In this document: piece after piece, positions 35,367-48,891 of the stretch
Position numbering within the stretch: the stretch's first letter is position 1
Layout: each line of letters starts with the position of its first letter
Assembly: GCA_039720395.1 (NCBI GenBank)
Contig: CM077828.1
Coordinates: forward strand, 23,850,717 to 23,914,716
Direction of reading: 5' to 3'
From: Liquidambar formosana
Lineage: Eukaryota > Streptophyta > Magnoliopsida > Saxifragales > Altingiaceae
Length of the DNA stretch: 64,000 bases
Program-made: the position numbers and the translations under genes
The notes under the pieces: generated by a model
The model's database searches: none
The model's input: the letters and a program-made list of their open reading frames with translations, nothing else
Told to the model about the DNA's origin: nothing

Positions 35367-35990
35367 TACTCAAGTTTTGTGAAGGGGGGTGGACCTAACC
35401 AATGTTAGACTTGGACCCGAAAACACCCACCCACACTAGCTAGGCTGGGTTGGGTTGGGTCAAGTGAGACCGACCCATGTGTGTTATTTTTTAAGCAAAA
35501 TTTAATTTTACTAATTCAGATTAATTACCGTTAAGAGTCATGTCTGTTAACTAGAACTGACTGTTCTGGAGAGTCACTTCGCTAGCCTTGATCAATTTGT
35601 TTCTGTTTTGATCATCTTCTATGTACTGTAAGTTTGTAATTTTCCAAAATTTATTTCGTTCTCTTTGTGTTATATGCTTACTCACCTAAGTTTTGTGAAA
35701 GGGGGGAGGACCTAGCCAATGTTAGACTTGGACCCAAAAACACCCGCCCACACCAAGCCAAGTTGGGTTGGGTTGGGTTGGGTCAAGTGAGACCGACCCA
35801 TGTGTGTTATTTTTTAAGCACAATTTAATTTTGCTAATTTACATTAATTATCATTAAGAGTCATGTTAGAATAATCACTATTCTGGAGAGTCACTTCGCT
35901 AGCCTTGATAAATCCGTTTTTGTTTTGATCATCTTGCAAGTTTGTGATTTTTTAGAATTTATTTCATTCTATTTGTGTTATATGCTTACT
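35367..35990. repeat. Tandem duplication of about 310 bp
   Basis: Two adjacent diverged copies. Each starts near AAGTTTTGTGAA, continues through CCAATGTTAGACTTGGACCC and a GGGTTGGGTT run, and ends near GTGTTATATGCTTACT. Both copies are reproduced at 62960-63580, so the tandem event is older than the segmental duplication. Confidence 0.75.
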
Positions 35991-36034
35991 GTTTTTACAG
36001 AATTATAAAAGTACCACTTAATTTCCAACAATTA

Positions 36035-37075
36035 TTACTTTATTAGGAAAGATTTACGTGGATTAATTATAGGTAATGGGAATAAACATTTCGTTTTGGT
36101 TAGATAATTGGGTATATTCTCACCCGCTATATGATTTCGCCCCACTAATTGCAAAATCAGGACACTGGTAACACATTTTATTGGTAGTACTAGTAGGAGT
36201 TTGTAAGGTTGGTAAGGAAATTGTTAGATAATGTGGTTGATGAGATAATCGATCAGTATCCTCATGCCTATTAGAGCATCTCTAGCTAATGGTGTGCTAA
36301 AAGGTATGTACGTTATTGTTAAAATATAGCAATAGCACAGTTTGTTGATGCTCCAATGGTGTGCTAAAAAATAGTAATAGCATATCCTTGTGCTAAAATA
36401 ATACCAAGATAGTTAGAAAAAGAAAAAGGATCGTAATTGTGCCAAAAAATTACATATTGTGTTCATTTATGCATCATTGGAGAACATTATGTTAAATTAT
36501 AGCATTTGATACTCTAGAATGTGTTAAAATAGAAATAACACAGGCAAAATAGCACAAAACATTGGAGATGCTCTAAGAGAAATTGAGGACAAATTTTGTT
36601 GGGTTTTATCAACTTATGGCAAATTTAATGTTAAATCAACTATGCAGCTAAGTAACAATCATTTGGATCATCCTAAGGCTCGACTCCTCAATAAAGTGGG
36701 GAGATTAATTAATATCTTACCTAGAATATTGCTTAGAATTTTTATGTAGCTGCACGCTCATCAGGAAAAGTATTCCCACCAAGAGTTTTCTCACTAAGCG
36801 AGGAGTCAAAGTTGATTTGAGTTGCCCTTTTTGTAATGATCGATCATCTCTTTCTCTGTTGTCCATTTAAGGCAAGCATTTGGAATATAATTTCCTACCT
36901 TAGGAAATGACCAAGGTAGTTTCATAAATATATTGGTTGTATACATGGATTTACGAAATGAGAACTTTGGTGGTCACTATTCAAGGAAATTTCCAGAGTT
37001 TTAGTAAAAGATAGCTAGTGCATGTGTTGGTGGTGCGTATGGTACTATCGGAATTAGGTTATGTTTGTGTCTCAT
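36035..37075 (+). pseudogene. LINE zf-RVT region remnant, split by a MITE
   Basis: Conceptual translation of 36070-36180 includes ISFWLDNWVYSHPLYDFAPL, and 36720-36840 includes LPTKSFLTKRGV-like and VDLSCPFCND sequence. Both are characteristic of the zinc-binding tail of plant LINE reverse transcriptases. Frame changes and stops are frequent. A 300-bp MITE interrupts it at 36274. The first part recurs at 63620-63770 in the D flank. Confidence 0.6.
36274..36573. mobile_element. MITE with GAGCATCTC ends inside the LINE remnant
   Basis: 300 bp with inverted ends GAGCATCTCTAGC / GGAGATGCTC and TA on both sides. Internal sequence is repetitive around GCTAAAA and ATAGCA. A partial copy closes the window at about 63863-64000 within the duplicated flank. 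Confidence 0.65.
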
Positions 37076-37978
37076 TACTTCTTTTGTATCCTTTCTTCCT
37101 TCTTTTTTTTAAAACTTTGAGTAGTGAGAACATGATTAGAGATCTCTAGTTGTGTCGCGTCAAAAAAATTCTAAGAATTCTTAATCTTAATTTGCTGATT
37201 AAACTTTTTATTGGAAGAATCCACCTCTAGGTCTCATGCTTAATGGAACATTCACTCCCCTTTCAACCTTTTTGCTAGATATATCTGTCAAAGCATGGTA
37301 AATTGAGATGTTAGGGGATGGCCCTTGATTGCTGTGCTGCGTACCTACCTCCATCTTGATGTGCTACGTTCATCACTCAATTGATTTGTACCACAAAAAA
37401 TCTTGGTAAAAAAAAAAAAAAAATCTTGATCAAAGTGTGTGAGTGAGCACTGGTCAAGTTTGGCTAAGTGACCATTGAATTAGCTACAGTTAATGTTTTT
37501 GGACTCTCCTTAGGCCTTGACAGTCTCCAAAACAACCTTCTGATGTGTCATGAAAACAGTTTGGGATTAGTTCTATCGGACTAAGTGACATTGAAGTGAC
37601 ATAGTAGACGCGCAGCCCTCAGTTAATGAAAATCCATCATCCTTAATACTCCCTTCCGAGTCTTGATCGAGTACAATTTTATTTGCTATTAGGGCAATGT
37701 ATTAAGTGCATTTCTATGTCACCTAGACACTTAATTATAAATTTATAACTTTTCAAATTTGTCACGTAAAATTCCACCCACCAAAAAAATATTAATTTTC
37801 TAAGGAAAAATTAGCTAGAGTAAATAAGTATTTTAGGAAAAAAACATATATTTTTAAAGTAATCAAATATTTTGGGATGTCCCAAAATAGAAAGGTGATC
37901 AAATAAAATGGGATGGAGTGTATGATTATCAAAAGTTCAAAACCATCATTCTCTATGGACACAGCTGCAAAATCTTTG

Positions 37979-38016
<38 letters not shown>

Positions 38017-38350
38017 GACGACGATGAAAGAAAATTTGCGTCCGAATCCTTGTTGCAAATTAAAGAGTGAACAACCATAGCTTTTATCAAGTAAATCAAG
38101 TGTAAAAGTTTTGGTGGATTAATAATTTCTTCTTTTTTTTTTGTCCGCCATAATTTTTAAGCATTTTTCAAAAAACTTCTTTCTAAATTTATATTTTGTT
38201 TCATTTTCTATTTTTAACCACTCTGCAAATAAAATTTTTACCAATTCTTTTTTCATGATTTTTTCACATCTCTTAAATGGGGTGAGATCATGACTATTGT
38301 CGGAATCTTTTTGTGTTTTTTTTTTTGTTTGTTTGTTTTTTTTCTTTCCA
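37076..38350. other. Spacer without a recognisable gene
   Basis: AT-rich, with a poly(A) run at 37981-38015. Short open frames are low-complexity. Nothing identified. Confidence 0.35.
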
Positions 38351-39925
38351 TAGTCTTTGCCAAAGTCGTTGGTAGTGGACGACCTTTGTCCAATTCGAGT
38401 GGGACTTTGGGGTCCTTGGAAGTACGTGTTGCTTTCATACAAGGGCCTATAATTAATATTGGTAGGTCACGAATGAGGATCCTCTCCAATGCAATGAATG
38501 ATCTAATGAAATTTAGATTGTTCAAACTTATCATGTGGATATCATATGTTTTAATGGATCTCATATGATACAAATAGTTTAAAATTAATTAGACCATCCA
38601 ATTAAGGGAGACAACATCTTTCCAATAGCTCTCATCCTCCTTTTTTTTTTCCTTTTTTTTATCAAGAGATTTCAAATGCTATGTACTTGACTAATCTCTT
38701 GGGTACATATAGTCCCCCTGTTCCACATGCATTGAGCAATTACAGGCCATGAGGATAACCTTGAAAGAAAGTGGTGAGAGTTGAACCCAACATCTCTTTC
38801 TTTTAAAGAAAGCTCCCATATCATTCTTAGAATTCTAGTATTGGTGTATTAGAGATGCAACGTATATTTTTCACATTCCAGCCAAAATGCTAGCGTGTGT
38901 TACATACTTACATGTAGGGGTCATATATATTTCTTAATTGAAATTTTATCTTGTATAAAATACAAGAAACCCTTTTAATGTTTTGATCATTTTTCATGTA
39001 ACTCACTTAAAAAAAAAAAAAAAAATTGCAATATAATGTTGACACATCCATTGACATGACTTTATAAATTGCCATACCGCAATCCTCACGTTTCATGATG
39101 ACCAAATTTGGTGGGTGCCTCTGTGCCTGGATGGTCAAGTAGATGAATGATGCCCAAATTTGGTAGGTGTCTTTTTGTTTTGTTTTGTTAAAGTCTTTGT
39201 AGTGGACGACCTTAACTTGTCCTATTGGCATGGACTTTGGGGTCCCCTTGGAAGTGTTTGCTTTCACACAACGGGGCTGGAATTTATGTTGGTAAGTCAC
39301 ATATCACTCTTGTAATTTACCATTTTATTTTTAATATTTAAATCCTCTCCCTTTCACTTCCACATCAAAATCTTAATACTATTTCAATAATAGAAAATGA
39401 GTACACAATTTAATTTATCTACATACACACAGCGCACCATAGACATTTTGTTGGGCCACCCTCACAATTCACTTCTAGTAATGGCCTTAGAATGCTTTTC
39501 TACATTCTTATAAAAATTTTAAAAAAAACCTAAAAAAAAAAAAAAAAACACTTAATTTCAGACGTACGTACGAACTTGTTCTGTTTTAAAACCAATATTC
39601 AGTGGTTCAAATTATCAGACACTAGTCCTATTAATTTGATTTCAACTGGGGAAGTTTGCTCCCAACAACTTCATTTTATAAAATTAATCGTCCACCACCT
39701 CAAAAAGATTTGGAATCTTATCTCCCAAAAGGGGATTTTCTTTTAGTCCAACACGTTCATGAGACAATGTAGTATTGCCGTATCTAATACATTTTGTAGA
39801 CCGACTTCATAACTTGCGATGCCCTAATCCTCACGGATAGAGATACTCAAATTCAAGATGACCAAATTTAATGGTTGGTCATGAATCAAGATTAATGCCC
39901 GTGTATTTTAATTTTTTGGCCAAGG
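38351..39925. repeat. Diverged dispersed repeats
   Basis: A block with GTAGTGGACGACCTT and GGACTTTGGGGTCC occurs at 38360-38480 and 39190-39300, and a weaker version at 40100-40160. A second block with AATCCTCACG and GATGACCAAATTT occurs at 39075-39110 and 39825-39870. They look like eroded copies of one repeat. The class is unknown. Confidence 0.5.
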
Positions 39926-40397
39926 ATATTTTGAGGCATAGTGCAAGATATAAGTCGACAAACCAGAGTGAGAAATCCCACCCCATGGATGGATAGTATT
40001 CTATGGTATCCATTGGAAATTAATGAATAATCTCTTCTAGTCTTCTATGCATTTACGTGCCAAGTTGTCGATTGAGTCTTTTTTTTTTTTTACTAGTCCT
40101 TTTCTTTAGCCGACTCTTTGTATGACTAGTTTTGTGGGACTTTAAGGTCCAATTTATTTGGGCATAAAAAATATGCAAAGTATTCTAAATTTTAATTAGG
40201 GATGCATTAAAATTATCACCCATTAAACGAAGTTCATTGGGTGCCTTTTGTAAAGACCATGTTTTTAATGTTGTCATATTCCGTGCCAAAGGATGGTTGA
40301 GTCTTGGGTTGATTGAAGATTGATGAAGTTGCAAAGTTGAGACAAAGCGTGGAGTTTAAAGCTTCGACTCACAATTGTTCTTAGGAAAGGTAAGTGA

Positions 40398-41345
40398 CTG
40401 TAGAAGCCTAAGTTTTAATGTTTAAAAATCATTTCAAATCATTTTCAATATTTCTTTATTTATAAAAATGGTTTTGAAAAAGAATTTTTAGCTTCTGAGG
40501 TTTTTCTTCCTAGGTGGATCGATCCATGGCTTATGCGGATCGATCTATGGTATTTTAGAAATGCAGATTTTGCTATTGCCTAGGTGGATCGATCCATGGT
40601 TTTCGTGGATCGATCCATACTGTTCTAGAAATGCGGTTTTGATTCTGTCAACGCGGATCGATCCGGCATGACCTCGGATCGATCCGGGATCGTAAAAATC
40701 AGTTTTTAAAGTATTTAAAACCTTCCTATTTGATCCTAAAACGAATCCCAGTCTTTTGGGGTTTCTTAGTCTCTATATATAGAGGCTATTACAATAGAGG
40801 AAAGGAAGCAAGCCTCTCTCTATTAGGGTTTTCATTGTTCATCTTCTTAAAACCTCTCTAGAGCACTTTAACCTAGGTTTTTCACTCATATGCTCTAGAG
40901 ACCTTCAAACTACACACCATTCACAACCTTGGATGATTGTGAGACCGTTGCGACGGTGATCGAGCTTGCGAGTTCGTGATTGAAGGCATCGCTGTGAAAG
41001 AGGTTGGTTGCGACCAAAGCCGTGACGACGGAGATCGATCGTGTATGATCGTGGGAGTGAAGACAACTGCATGAGTCCTTGTGTGGTCTGTAAGTGTGTC
41101 TTGTACTCGTTTATTTCATAGTGGATTTGCTTCAATTGGACGAGGTCCCGTGGTTTTTCCCATCTAGGGTTTTCCACGTAAAAAATCTCTTGTGCCATCG
41201 TTACTTGTTTTTTATGCTTGCTGTGAGACTGATTTATTTGTGGTAAAAGAGATTAATTGTCTTAAAATCAAAATTGGGTAAGATTCATACATAATACCTA
41301 TTCAACCCCCCTTCTAGGTATTGTAGGCTTGGTAAAATCGGAATT
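40398..41345 (+). mobile_element. Probable solo LTR, copia type
   Basis: Starts TGTAGAAGCCTAAG, has a TATA box (CTATATATAG) near 40773-40782 followed by a CT-rich leader, and ends in a segment with TTCAACCCCCCTTCTAGG, typical of sequence at the edge of plant copia LTRs. Upstream of the TATA box lie six GGATCGATC(C/T) motifs (40510-40690). No coding domain is near. The limits are approximate. Confidence 0.45.
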
Positions 41346-42569
41346 TCACCTTTTCTTTATTTATTTTATTTTTTATTAAAAAAACACACATGCTAGGAGG
41401 GTGGGGGTTAAGGCCTACCAGATTTATTATCGAAACGACAAACATTACATACGCAAATGACCCATATGAATATTATCATAGAATACAATGAAACATAAGT
41501 CGCTTTATTTGCAAACAAATCTATTGATTTTTTGAGTTATTTCTGTTCTTCCTAAACAGAGAAAAATATGTATAGTTTCAATCATAGTTGTCTTAGTGCA
41601 ATGATAACTTTTAGTCTTTATGGGTAAGATGACACATGTTTAGTTCTACTCAACAATACAATGGAAAGAAAAAGGAAGAGGAAAAACAAGAATCATCTTT
41701 CTCAAAATTGTTTCAATCAATGTAGAAACTCTTATTAGTCCAAATTAAGGTATCTGTGCTAAGAACCGGCTTGTGAATGGAGACCAATTAGGGGTCCCTC
41801 TTTCATGTCGTGTGATACAATCTTGTAATAAAAAATATGCATTCGAACGTTGTAACCTTCATAAATCCAACACCTTCATGAAATTGGTGTGTTCTTTTGA
41901 ACAAAGTTGTGGATGGTCATGAACATAAATGATGCCCACTTATTTTCCAGCTAGACTGATCACTTGTTTTTTTATTTTTTATTTTTTATTTTTTTTATTT
42001 TAATCAAATGATAGAAATATTGCATTGAAGATAGAAAACAGTTACATGAGACATCGACTATTAAGTCTTTGCCCACTTCTCACGGCTAAATATATCTTTA
42101 TATCAAATCATTAGAGACATCGACTATTGCAATGAGTTGAAAGGTTTTTTCCCTTCATAGAATCTACGCAGTAATTTTGACTACTATTCTTCCTAGACGT
42201 GAAAATGAGTAAAGAAACATAAGAAGGCAACACATATTATAAAATCTGTCATTAAAATTAGACATAAGGCTGGGATCATCAAGGAGCGCGTCAACCCGAC
42301 GGTACCTTCGCCTGGTCCGGATTTGGTCTCTAGAACATATTCATGCAATTCTTGATCACTGCAACGCATTTGTATTCAAAGTTGTAACAATAGAGTAGTC
42401 CACTAATTATCAGTTTAAATGAAGATAGATTGCCATGAAGACATGTACTTATGCACTAATTATTATTATTATGATTTTTTCCTTATGGAATGTATTTTCC
42501 TTTTAAAAATGCTTTGGGCAAATCAAATATGAGTTAAAACTCATCCCATTAACCTAATCATTTGACAAG

Positions 42570-42609
<40 letters not shown>

Positions 42610-45600
42610 AAAAAGCCATTTAAAATTTTGTATTCTGTTTTTATCTTGTGCCACCCACTAGTCCCAAATTGAAACCCATTAATTTGATTTCAATTGGGGA
42701 AGTTTCCTCCCCCATGCTTTGACTGACTTCATAGATTCTTTGCCCACTTTATAGCTTTACATCAAATCATGAGACAACAACTTTTCCTTCATAGAGTCTG
42801 CCTAGTTATTTTGACTACGATTTTTACTAGAAGTAAGAATTAATTTTCTAAAATGCATGCCCTTAAATTCTCTCTCTCTTCGTTCATCATTATTAATAAA
42901 AAAAAGGAGACAAGAAAGTGGCCAACTTAAATACTACGGAGTATAAGATTACAAGGGTGCTTTTTGTTGAGTACCAAGCACATACCCAATATTCAATTAT
43001 TGGTGCATTTTGTTAAGTCTAGTCTGATTTCGCCCTCACTTGTATGATAGTCGCAGGCCGAGGGCGTTACAGTGTATTGAAGAGACACATGACTAAGAAT
43101 TTTGGGGAATGCTTTTGCAATCATAGACTTGGACTTTTGGAGTCAGCCTTGAGACCAGAGGAAAGGAGTTGCCAAGCCATGGGATATACATATTTGGTGT
43201 GCATGATGTTTTGAGTAGAGTATTTAATCTAACAGTTGGATTGATAAAATAATATTTTTACAAAAAGATATTAAAAAGTGTAAGAGAAAACATTTCCCAT
43301 ATATATTATATATATGCATATCTTTATTATCTTTAACCCTTTTTGGATACCAATACATCACTCTTGTCACACTATAAGACCGACATGAGATTTATATTAT
43401 GGATATGTGCTTTAAGAAAGAGTTTCTAGAATGAAATGAATCAGTAGTCTTGCCTAATTAGAAAATGGATGAGAGAAAAAGTAACGTAACATATCCATTT
43501 GTTAACATTGATCATGCAGCTGACAGTGGCTCATGACGTTAGCATTGATCATGGAGCTGACTACACGATCAATTGGAAATTGTTATTAGTTCGAAGAATT
43601 TTCCTTCATAGTGTTATTGTCACTTGGAAAAAAATGGACTTTTGCAAAAGGTATTTGCCAATTAATTCTCTTAATTTATAGACTTAATTAAGATAAAACC
43701 CTACAGTGATAACCAACTAAAACTGGCCTTCATTAATTATAGTTTGTTCGTTTGCTTCTTCTTCTTCTTCTTCTTCTTCTCCATTTTTTTTTTCTTCTTC
43801 TCTGTTGGGGGCAATCGATAAAAACTATGTACTCATATCCTGCCCTAACCTCCCTTAATATCAACAAATCGATATTATTAATGTTTTTCCGTAAACTTGA
43901 ACCGATATCACTCATTACTAATTATAGTCTAATCAACATGGTATTAGAATGGATATGTTAAAATCCTTGCAGGGATTTTCCTGCCTTAATTTTTAATTTA
44001 TAATGTTTTACAAAAGCCTTTTATCACGTAGGATACCACATGCGTGGGAGGTATTAAATTCCTCTTAATAAATAATTGTCCAAACCAAATAATAATAATA
44101 ATAATTGAACTTTATAAGGGATATGTAGGGACCATTCCACAGCCCAAGATTTAAATTAAAAAAAAAAAAAAAAAAAATCAATCTAGAAGACGACTCCACC
44201 TCTAACTGCAAATATAAGTGCGCTCCTAATATGCAAGCAAATAATTAAGAAGGGGATTTTGACTTGAAAGATATATGGATATGGCCCAAGTGACGTTTTC
44301 ATCTCCTATATTATTGCAACAACAATGGTTTAATTAAGGAAAAGCTACTCCTAATATTTTTCCAGCTGACATGATAAGAAAAATATATTTTTAGTGCCCT
44401 CCTTATCCCAAGAAACTATCAAAAGCGCCCCTTAGATCCCTCACTTCAAAGATTCGTCTCCACTAAATATTCACGTATCATAAATTATTTAATTAACCCT
44501 AGAAAAGGATCAAGTTGTTTGCTAAAATATTAAGGGCACGTTTGTTTGAATGGAATCGGAAGGAATCAAAATAGAATGGAATGAGATTTCATTTGTATTT
44601 GATTCCTTCTAATTCGGTCCAAACAAAAATGCCACAATGGTAGATGCCTAGCTAGATTGGTATAGGAGTTCCCTAAACTTTATGCTTTTATCTCGTTGTC
44701 CTCGAGGTTGTGCATATTTCAAAATAAAAATTTAATTTCAAAGGTTCAATACAATCATAGAAACTAGTATTTAACATATGAGTGAAAAAAAAAAAAAGGA
44801 AAAAAAAAGAAAAATATATATATTAAAAAAAAGTTGCAGAGGAAATATTTTGTTTAACCAATTACAGATGGCAACTGGCGGGTTTGGGATGGCTCGGCCC
44901 TCCTAAATTGACCCGACCTAAATTTGATTTGGTTTAACTAGGTTGAGGATTTTTTTTCTTAGTACAAGCAATCACAATTCATTTAATCTATTCTTTTACG
45001 TGCTTATGTTTTAGCATATGATAATTGAAAATTAATTTATCAATTGGTAATAGAGATTAGAGCGTACTAGCTGCGATAAATTAAATTGAACTTTTTTTTT
45101 TTTGGGTATTATTTTCATGAAATTTATTTATTCATCATTTTTTTTTCTTGGTCAATTCTTTTTTTTTTTTTTTTTTGGTAGTATTGACTAATAACCAAGT
45201 GGGGGCATTAATGTGCATAGAATGCTTGTGGCTGCTAACTTAATCATCTTTAATTACTATCATAATATGAATTAACGGTGGGGTTAACCCATGGCTATGG
45301 TTCATGAATCTCGCGTAGAAAGTGATTGTCATTATTGAATAATAAATATTAAAATTTTCTTTTGCCTGTGGAATGTATTATTACAGTCAAGGTGGTGGAT
45401 TGTTTTGTTTGGAAGTGGTGTTAGATTCTTCTAATTCCCCGCTTTTAAAGACTGTTTTTGTCATATCTTTAATGGTGTGGGAAAACAATAGTGAATACTT
45501 TTATCGTATCTTGTTTCTTCCACTCATCTCCATTTTATTGATCTGGGAAATATTCTTGGACCTTCCTTTACAATCCTTGTGTTAATGGGTCTTATTATTT

Positions 45601-46156
45601 TATTTCTATTTTCACACCACATTAAAGGGTTTCTTTTGGGAGCTGGTAAGGGAAAGTTAGGGTTTGATGCTATAATAATACCATGATGTACACATCGCAC
45701 GACTAGTGTGTTGCTAAATCACAACATGATTGGTAATAGATCAGCAGTTCGATTATACACAACATGAGACTGTAATAGAACCGTACCCTAAGGGCTTGTT
45801 GGAGAACTTCAAAAATTAGATCAGACTAGTTCCAATGCTGTTATCTGGTTTTTAGGTAAACCAACTCACAGTTGGTTTGAAAAAAACTGTGTTTATGCCT
45901 TATTTTTAGAACAAAATTGAATTGATTAACAGGAAAATGAGAATTATCAAACAGTGTGAAAGTAAAACTAGTCAAACTTATCTTTAGTTGGTCAGATTTT
46001 CAAATTTGCCAAACAACCCCTAATACTTCTAACGGGATCTAATAGCATCGCCGAGTTAGTTTTATGCTTATTTGTGCTCCTTTAGATATCACCTACGATA
46101 AAAATTTCAATACAGAATTGAATGAGAATTTGGGAGCAAATTTTTCATTGTAGTCA
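41346..46156. other. Long gene-poor spacer
   Basis: No gene recognised. It contains T-rich homopolymers (42572-42601, 45165-45176), a (TTC)n run at 43755-43780, and a MITE-end-like TTTGTTTGAATGGAAT near 44540. Short frames show no family resemblance. Confidence 0.35.
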
Positions 46157-46335
46157 CTAGTCAGAATCCCAAGTTTTATTTTTATTTTTTTGTGGTGATT
46201 TGGAGGGGCCACTGGCCCTGAGCAAAAACAAACTACACGGACCTGGCCCAAACTGGCGAAATAGTCGGCAGCAGAATTGAGCTGAAGGATGGTTTAACAA
46301 GGCAAAGGGATAATATAATGGTGGGGTGATCTGCA
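46157..46335 (-). pseudogene. RNase H tail of a LINE
   Basis: One minus-strand frame reads LNSAADYFASLGQVRVVCF followed by a Pro-rich end. It resembles the final helix and tail of the plant LINE RNase H domain (AADxLASLG). A short, frame-broken fragment. Confidence 0.4.
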
Positions 46336-47634
46336 TTCTTTGAAAGGCACACATGTAACGAGGAATTGTTCTTAAACTGGTTTAGGCAAGTAGATGAAAA
46401 AAATATTTGGCATGCACCTAAGATTAGGATATCCTTGGTCAATGACCATTTGATATGGCTGATGTTATATGAAACATCTTTTGTACAGCATATCCATACA
46501 GCATTCGACTCAAATCAACCAAAAAGAAATCTGTTAAATAAATTGAGAGAGTTTTGGTTTATACACGGTGCTACATAAGGTGCTACTTTTTGGTGCTGTG
46601 TATAAGGTGTTGTACATAGTATTGCCCCATTTGATATTTGCAAAGATGAGGCTACATTAAAGTTACATCTTAGAGTCGAGAGTTATACGTGGCAATTGTC
46701 AAATGGGTCGTTCTTGTAAGCTTTCATTTAAATTTTTTCCTTCGAAGTTCCCAATACTAAGAAAGATATGAATTAAAGTCAGAATTTTGTACTACCCGGT
46801 TGTGGAAGCAGGATTTGAAATTTTCCTAAGTTAGGAATTAGGATAAAAAAACTGAAAAAAAACACACACATATACATAAAACTAGACAAGATTATAATTA
46901 ATTTTTAACTTATGTGTATACAATTCTATAAATATTCGACCGAAATAAAAGAATTTTTATTTTTATTTTATTATTATTATTTTTTTTGTGAGTAAATGAA
47001 AGAGTGATTTGGGCTTGGGCTGATCGATGAGCTTAGCTTGAGGCTACAGACTAAGTTTAGATGGGTTAAAGGCTAAAAAGCTTGTGCTCTTGCCTCTTGG
47101 TTTTTTCTTCTTAGACTAGAGGCTTTGCCCACTTCCTAAAATAATAGTAATAATAATAAGAAGAAAAATGTGCCAAACTACCCGGGCAACAGCCAAGGAG
47201 TAGGGTTTAGCCTCTTGCTGCCTCCAACCTTGATCACATAATGAGTATGAGAAACTTGCATAATATTGAAATTACTAGAGTCTTTTCCCACAAATTATAA
47301 TGTATTTTATTAAACAACTTGCTTGTAAATGACCCCGAAGGAAAAATCATTATTTAATGAGACGACTCAAAACTTTTAGATGAGTTGACAACTCAGTGTG
47401 GATTAGAACATGAAGTTTTTTGTTTGAATCTTTGCAGACGGGATATTGCCTTGATGTTGTTCCTTTATTATCTTACGGAAATCTATTCCACCTTTAAAAG
47501 AATCACATTTTTTTTTTTATTCAAAGTGATTTATTAAGTGAATGGAACTTGGTCATGTGAACATTTTTTAAAATCATTACATTTTTTGGATCCTTAAGAA
47601 TTCTATCACAAATTGTCTTCTCCAACACGTATAG

Positions 47635-47671
<37 letters not shown>

Positions 47672-48411
47672 TTTTTTGGGGTAAGTATTTCTTTAAAAAA
47701 TTGATTCATGCCTAAACCTAAAAATCCTTTTTTTGTGTGTGTGTGTGTGTGTGTGGGGGGGGGTGCCGATACTAACCAACAACCAATAAAAAAAATAGAG
47801 TTATCTTTATTTTTAATGAGTGAGTGAACTTGAATTCAAGATTATGGAATAGCATTGATACTTATCTTAAATTACGTCAAAACCGATTTTTCTGGGTACA
47901 AGGTTGGTCTGGATCTGTGTCTCTGTGTTTGGTAAATGCATTGCAGCCAGAAATATGGTTTTTACTTATCTTAAAATATGACCAAAAGTGGGTCAAGGTC
48001 ATCTTGATAAAAGGTTGGTTTTAACAAAAACCAGATGGCTTAATTACTTTTTAATACCTTCAACTTTGGGGGTAGTTTCAATTGGGTCCATAAACTTAGA
48101 ATTGTCTTAATTTAGTGACAATTTATGAACTATTGTTGCAATGTGGTCTAGGGCCCGACATCCATTAGGTTTATGGACGGAAAACGCACATGAGCAGCAC
48201 GTGCAGCTGACGTGGATCCTATGTGGCGTCCACGTATGCTTCCAGCCCAATTAGAGACCACGTGCTTAACACATGATATCAAGTCTAGCTTTTTTGAGGG
48301 ATTTTGACCGAAATGCCCCCAAATCAACTTCTCCTTCTCTTTCTTCTTCACGAATGGTCTTGATTGGAACCCCAAATCTTCCCCCAAATCTTCCACCATG
48401 GCTGTAACCTC
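46336..48411. other. Gene-poor spacer with microsatellites
   Basis: (TA)n at 47637-47668 and (GT)n at 47734-47753. 48030-48260 resembles a non-coding dispersed repeat. No gene. Confidence 0.35.
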
Positions 48412-48572
48412 TGGTAAGCACATGCTGATATAACTTATATCAAAATCTGCATTGGGAGTTGTACCTTGTGCATTAGTGAGATATGAAGTACATTAGACCA
48501 ATGCAAAGGGTACAAACCCTAATGCATGGTGCTGATATAATTTATATCAACACGTGCTGATGGGAACATAAC
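48412..48572. mobile_element. Micron-like hairpin MITE, copy 7, left-truncated
   Basis: Begins abruptly at GGTAAGCACATGCTGATATA without the usual leading GATGATGATCA or (TA)n, and ends GATGGGAACATAACCG before (TA)n at 48575-48620. It forms the 3' edge of AVT1 unit C. Confidence 0.7.
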
Positions 48573-48573
48573 C

Positions 48574-48574
<1 letters not shown>

Positions 48575-48620
<46 letters not shown>
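48575..48620. repeat. (TA)n microsatellite, about 23 units
   Basis: Longest uninterrupted TA tract in the window, at the left edge of unit C. Confidence 0.95.
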
Positions 48621-48629
<9 letters not shown>

Positions 48630-48891
48630 GAGGTAATTTGATTCCCATGGACATCTTCTAGATTTTCTATTTTCACAAATTGCATTCAGCTAATGGAATT
48701 GTATATTTAACCATATTAATATGATTGATTAAAAAAGTGCTTTTACTACAAACTTTTTCAGAAAAGGGCACACATAAAGAAAAATTATTATTAAGTAGAA
48801 AACTGAAAACTGTGGAAGGATTAGGATCAGCCTAGAAAGCACCAAAGGTTCATGATATTTTTGCTAGCTTACAAGCAGAATTTTGAACTCT

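Noticed and set aside
40905..41198. Minus-strand frame of 97 codons
   Set aside because: Lies within the LTR-like segment and resembles no protein family.
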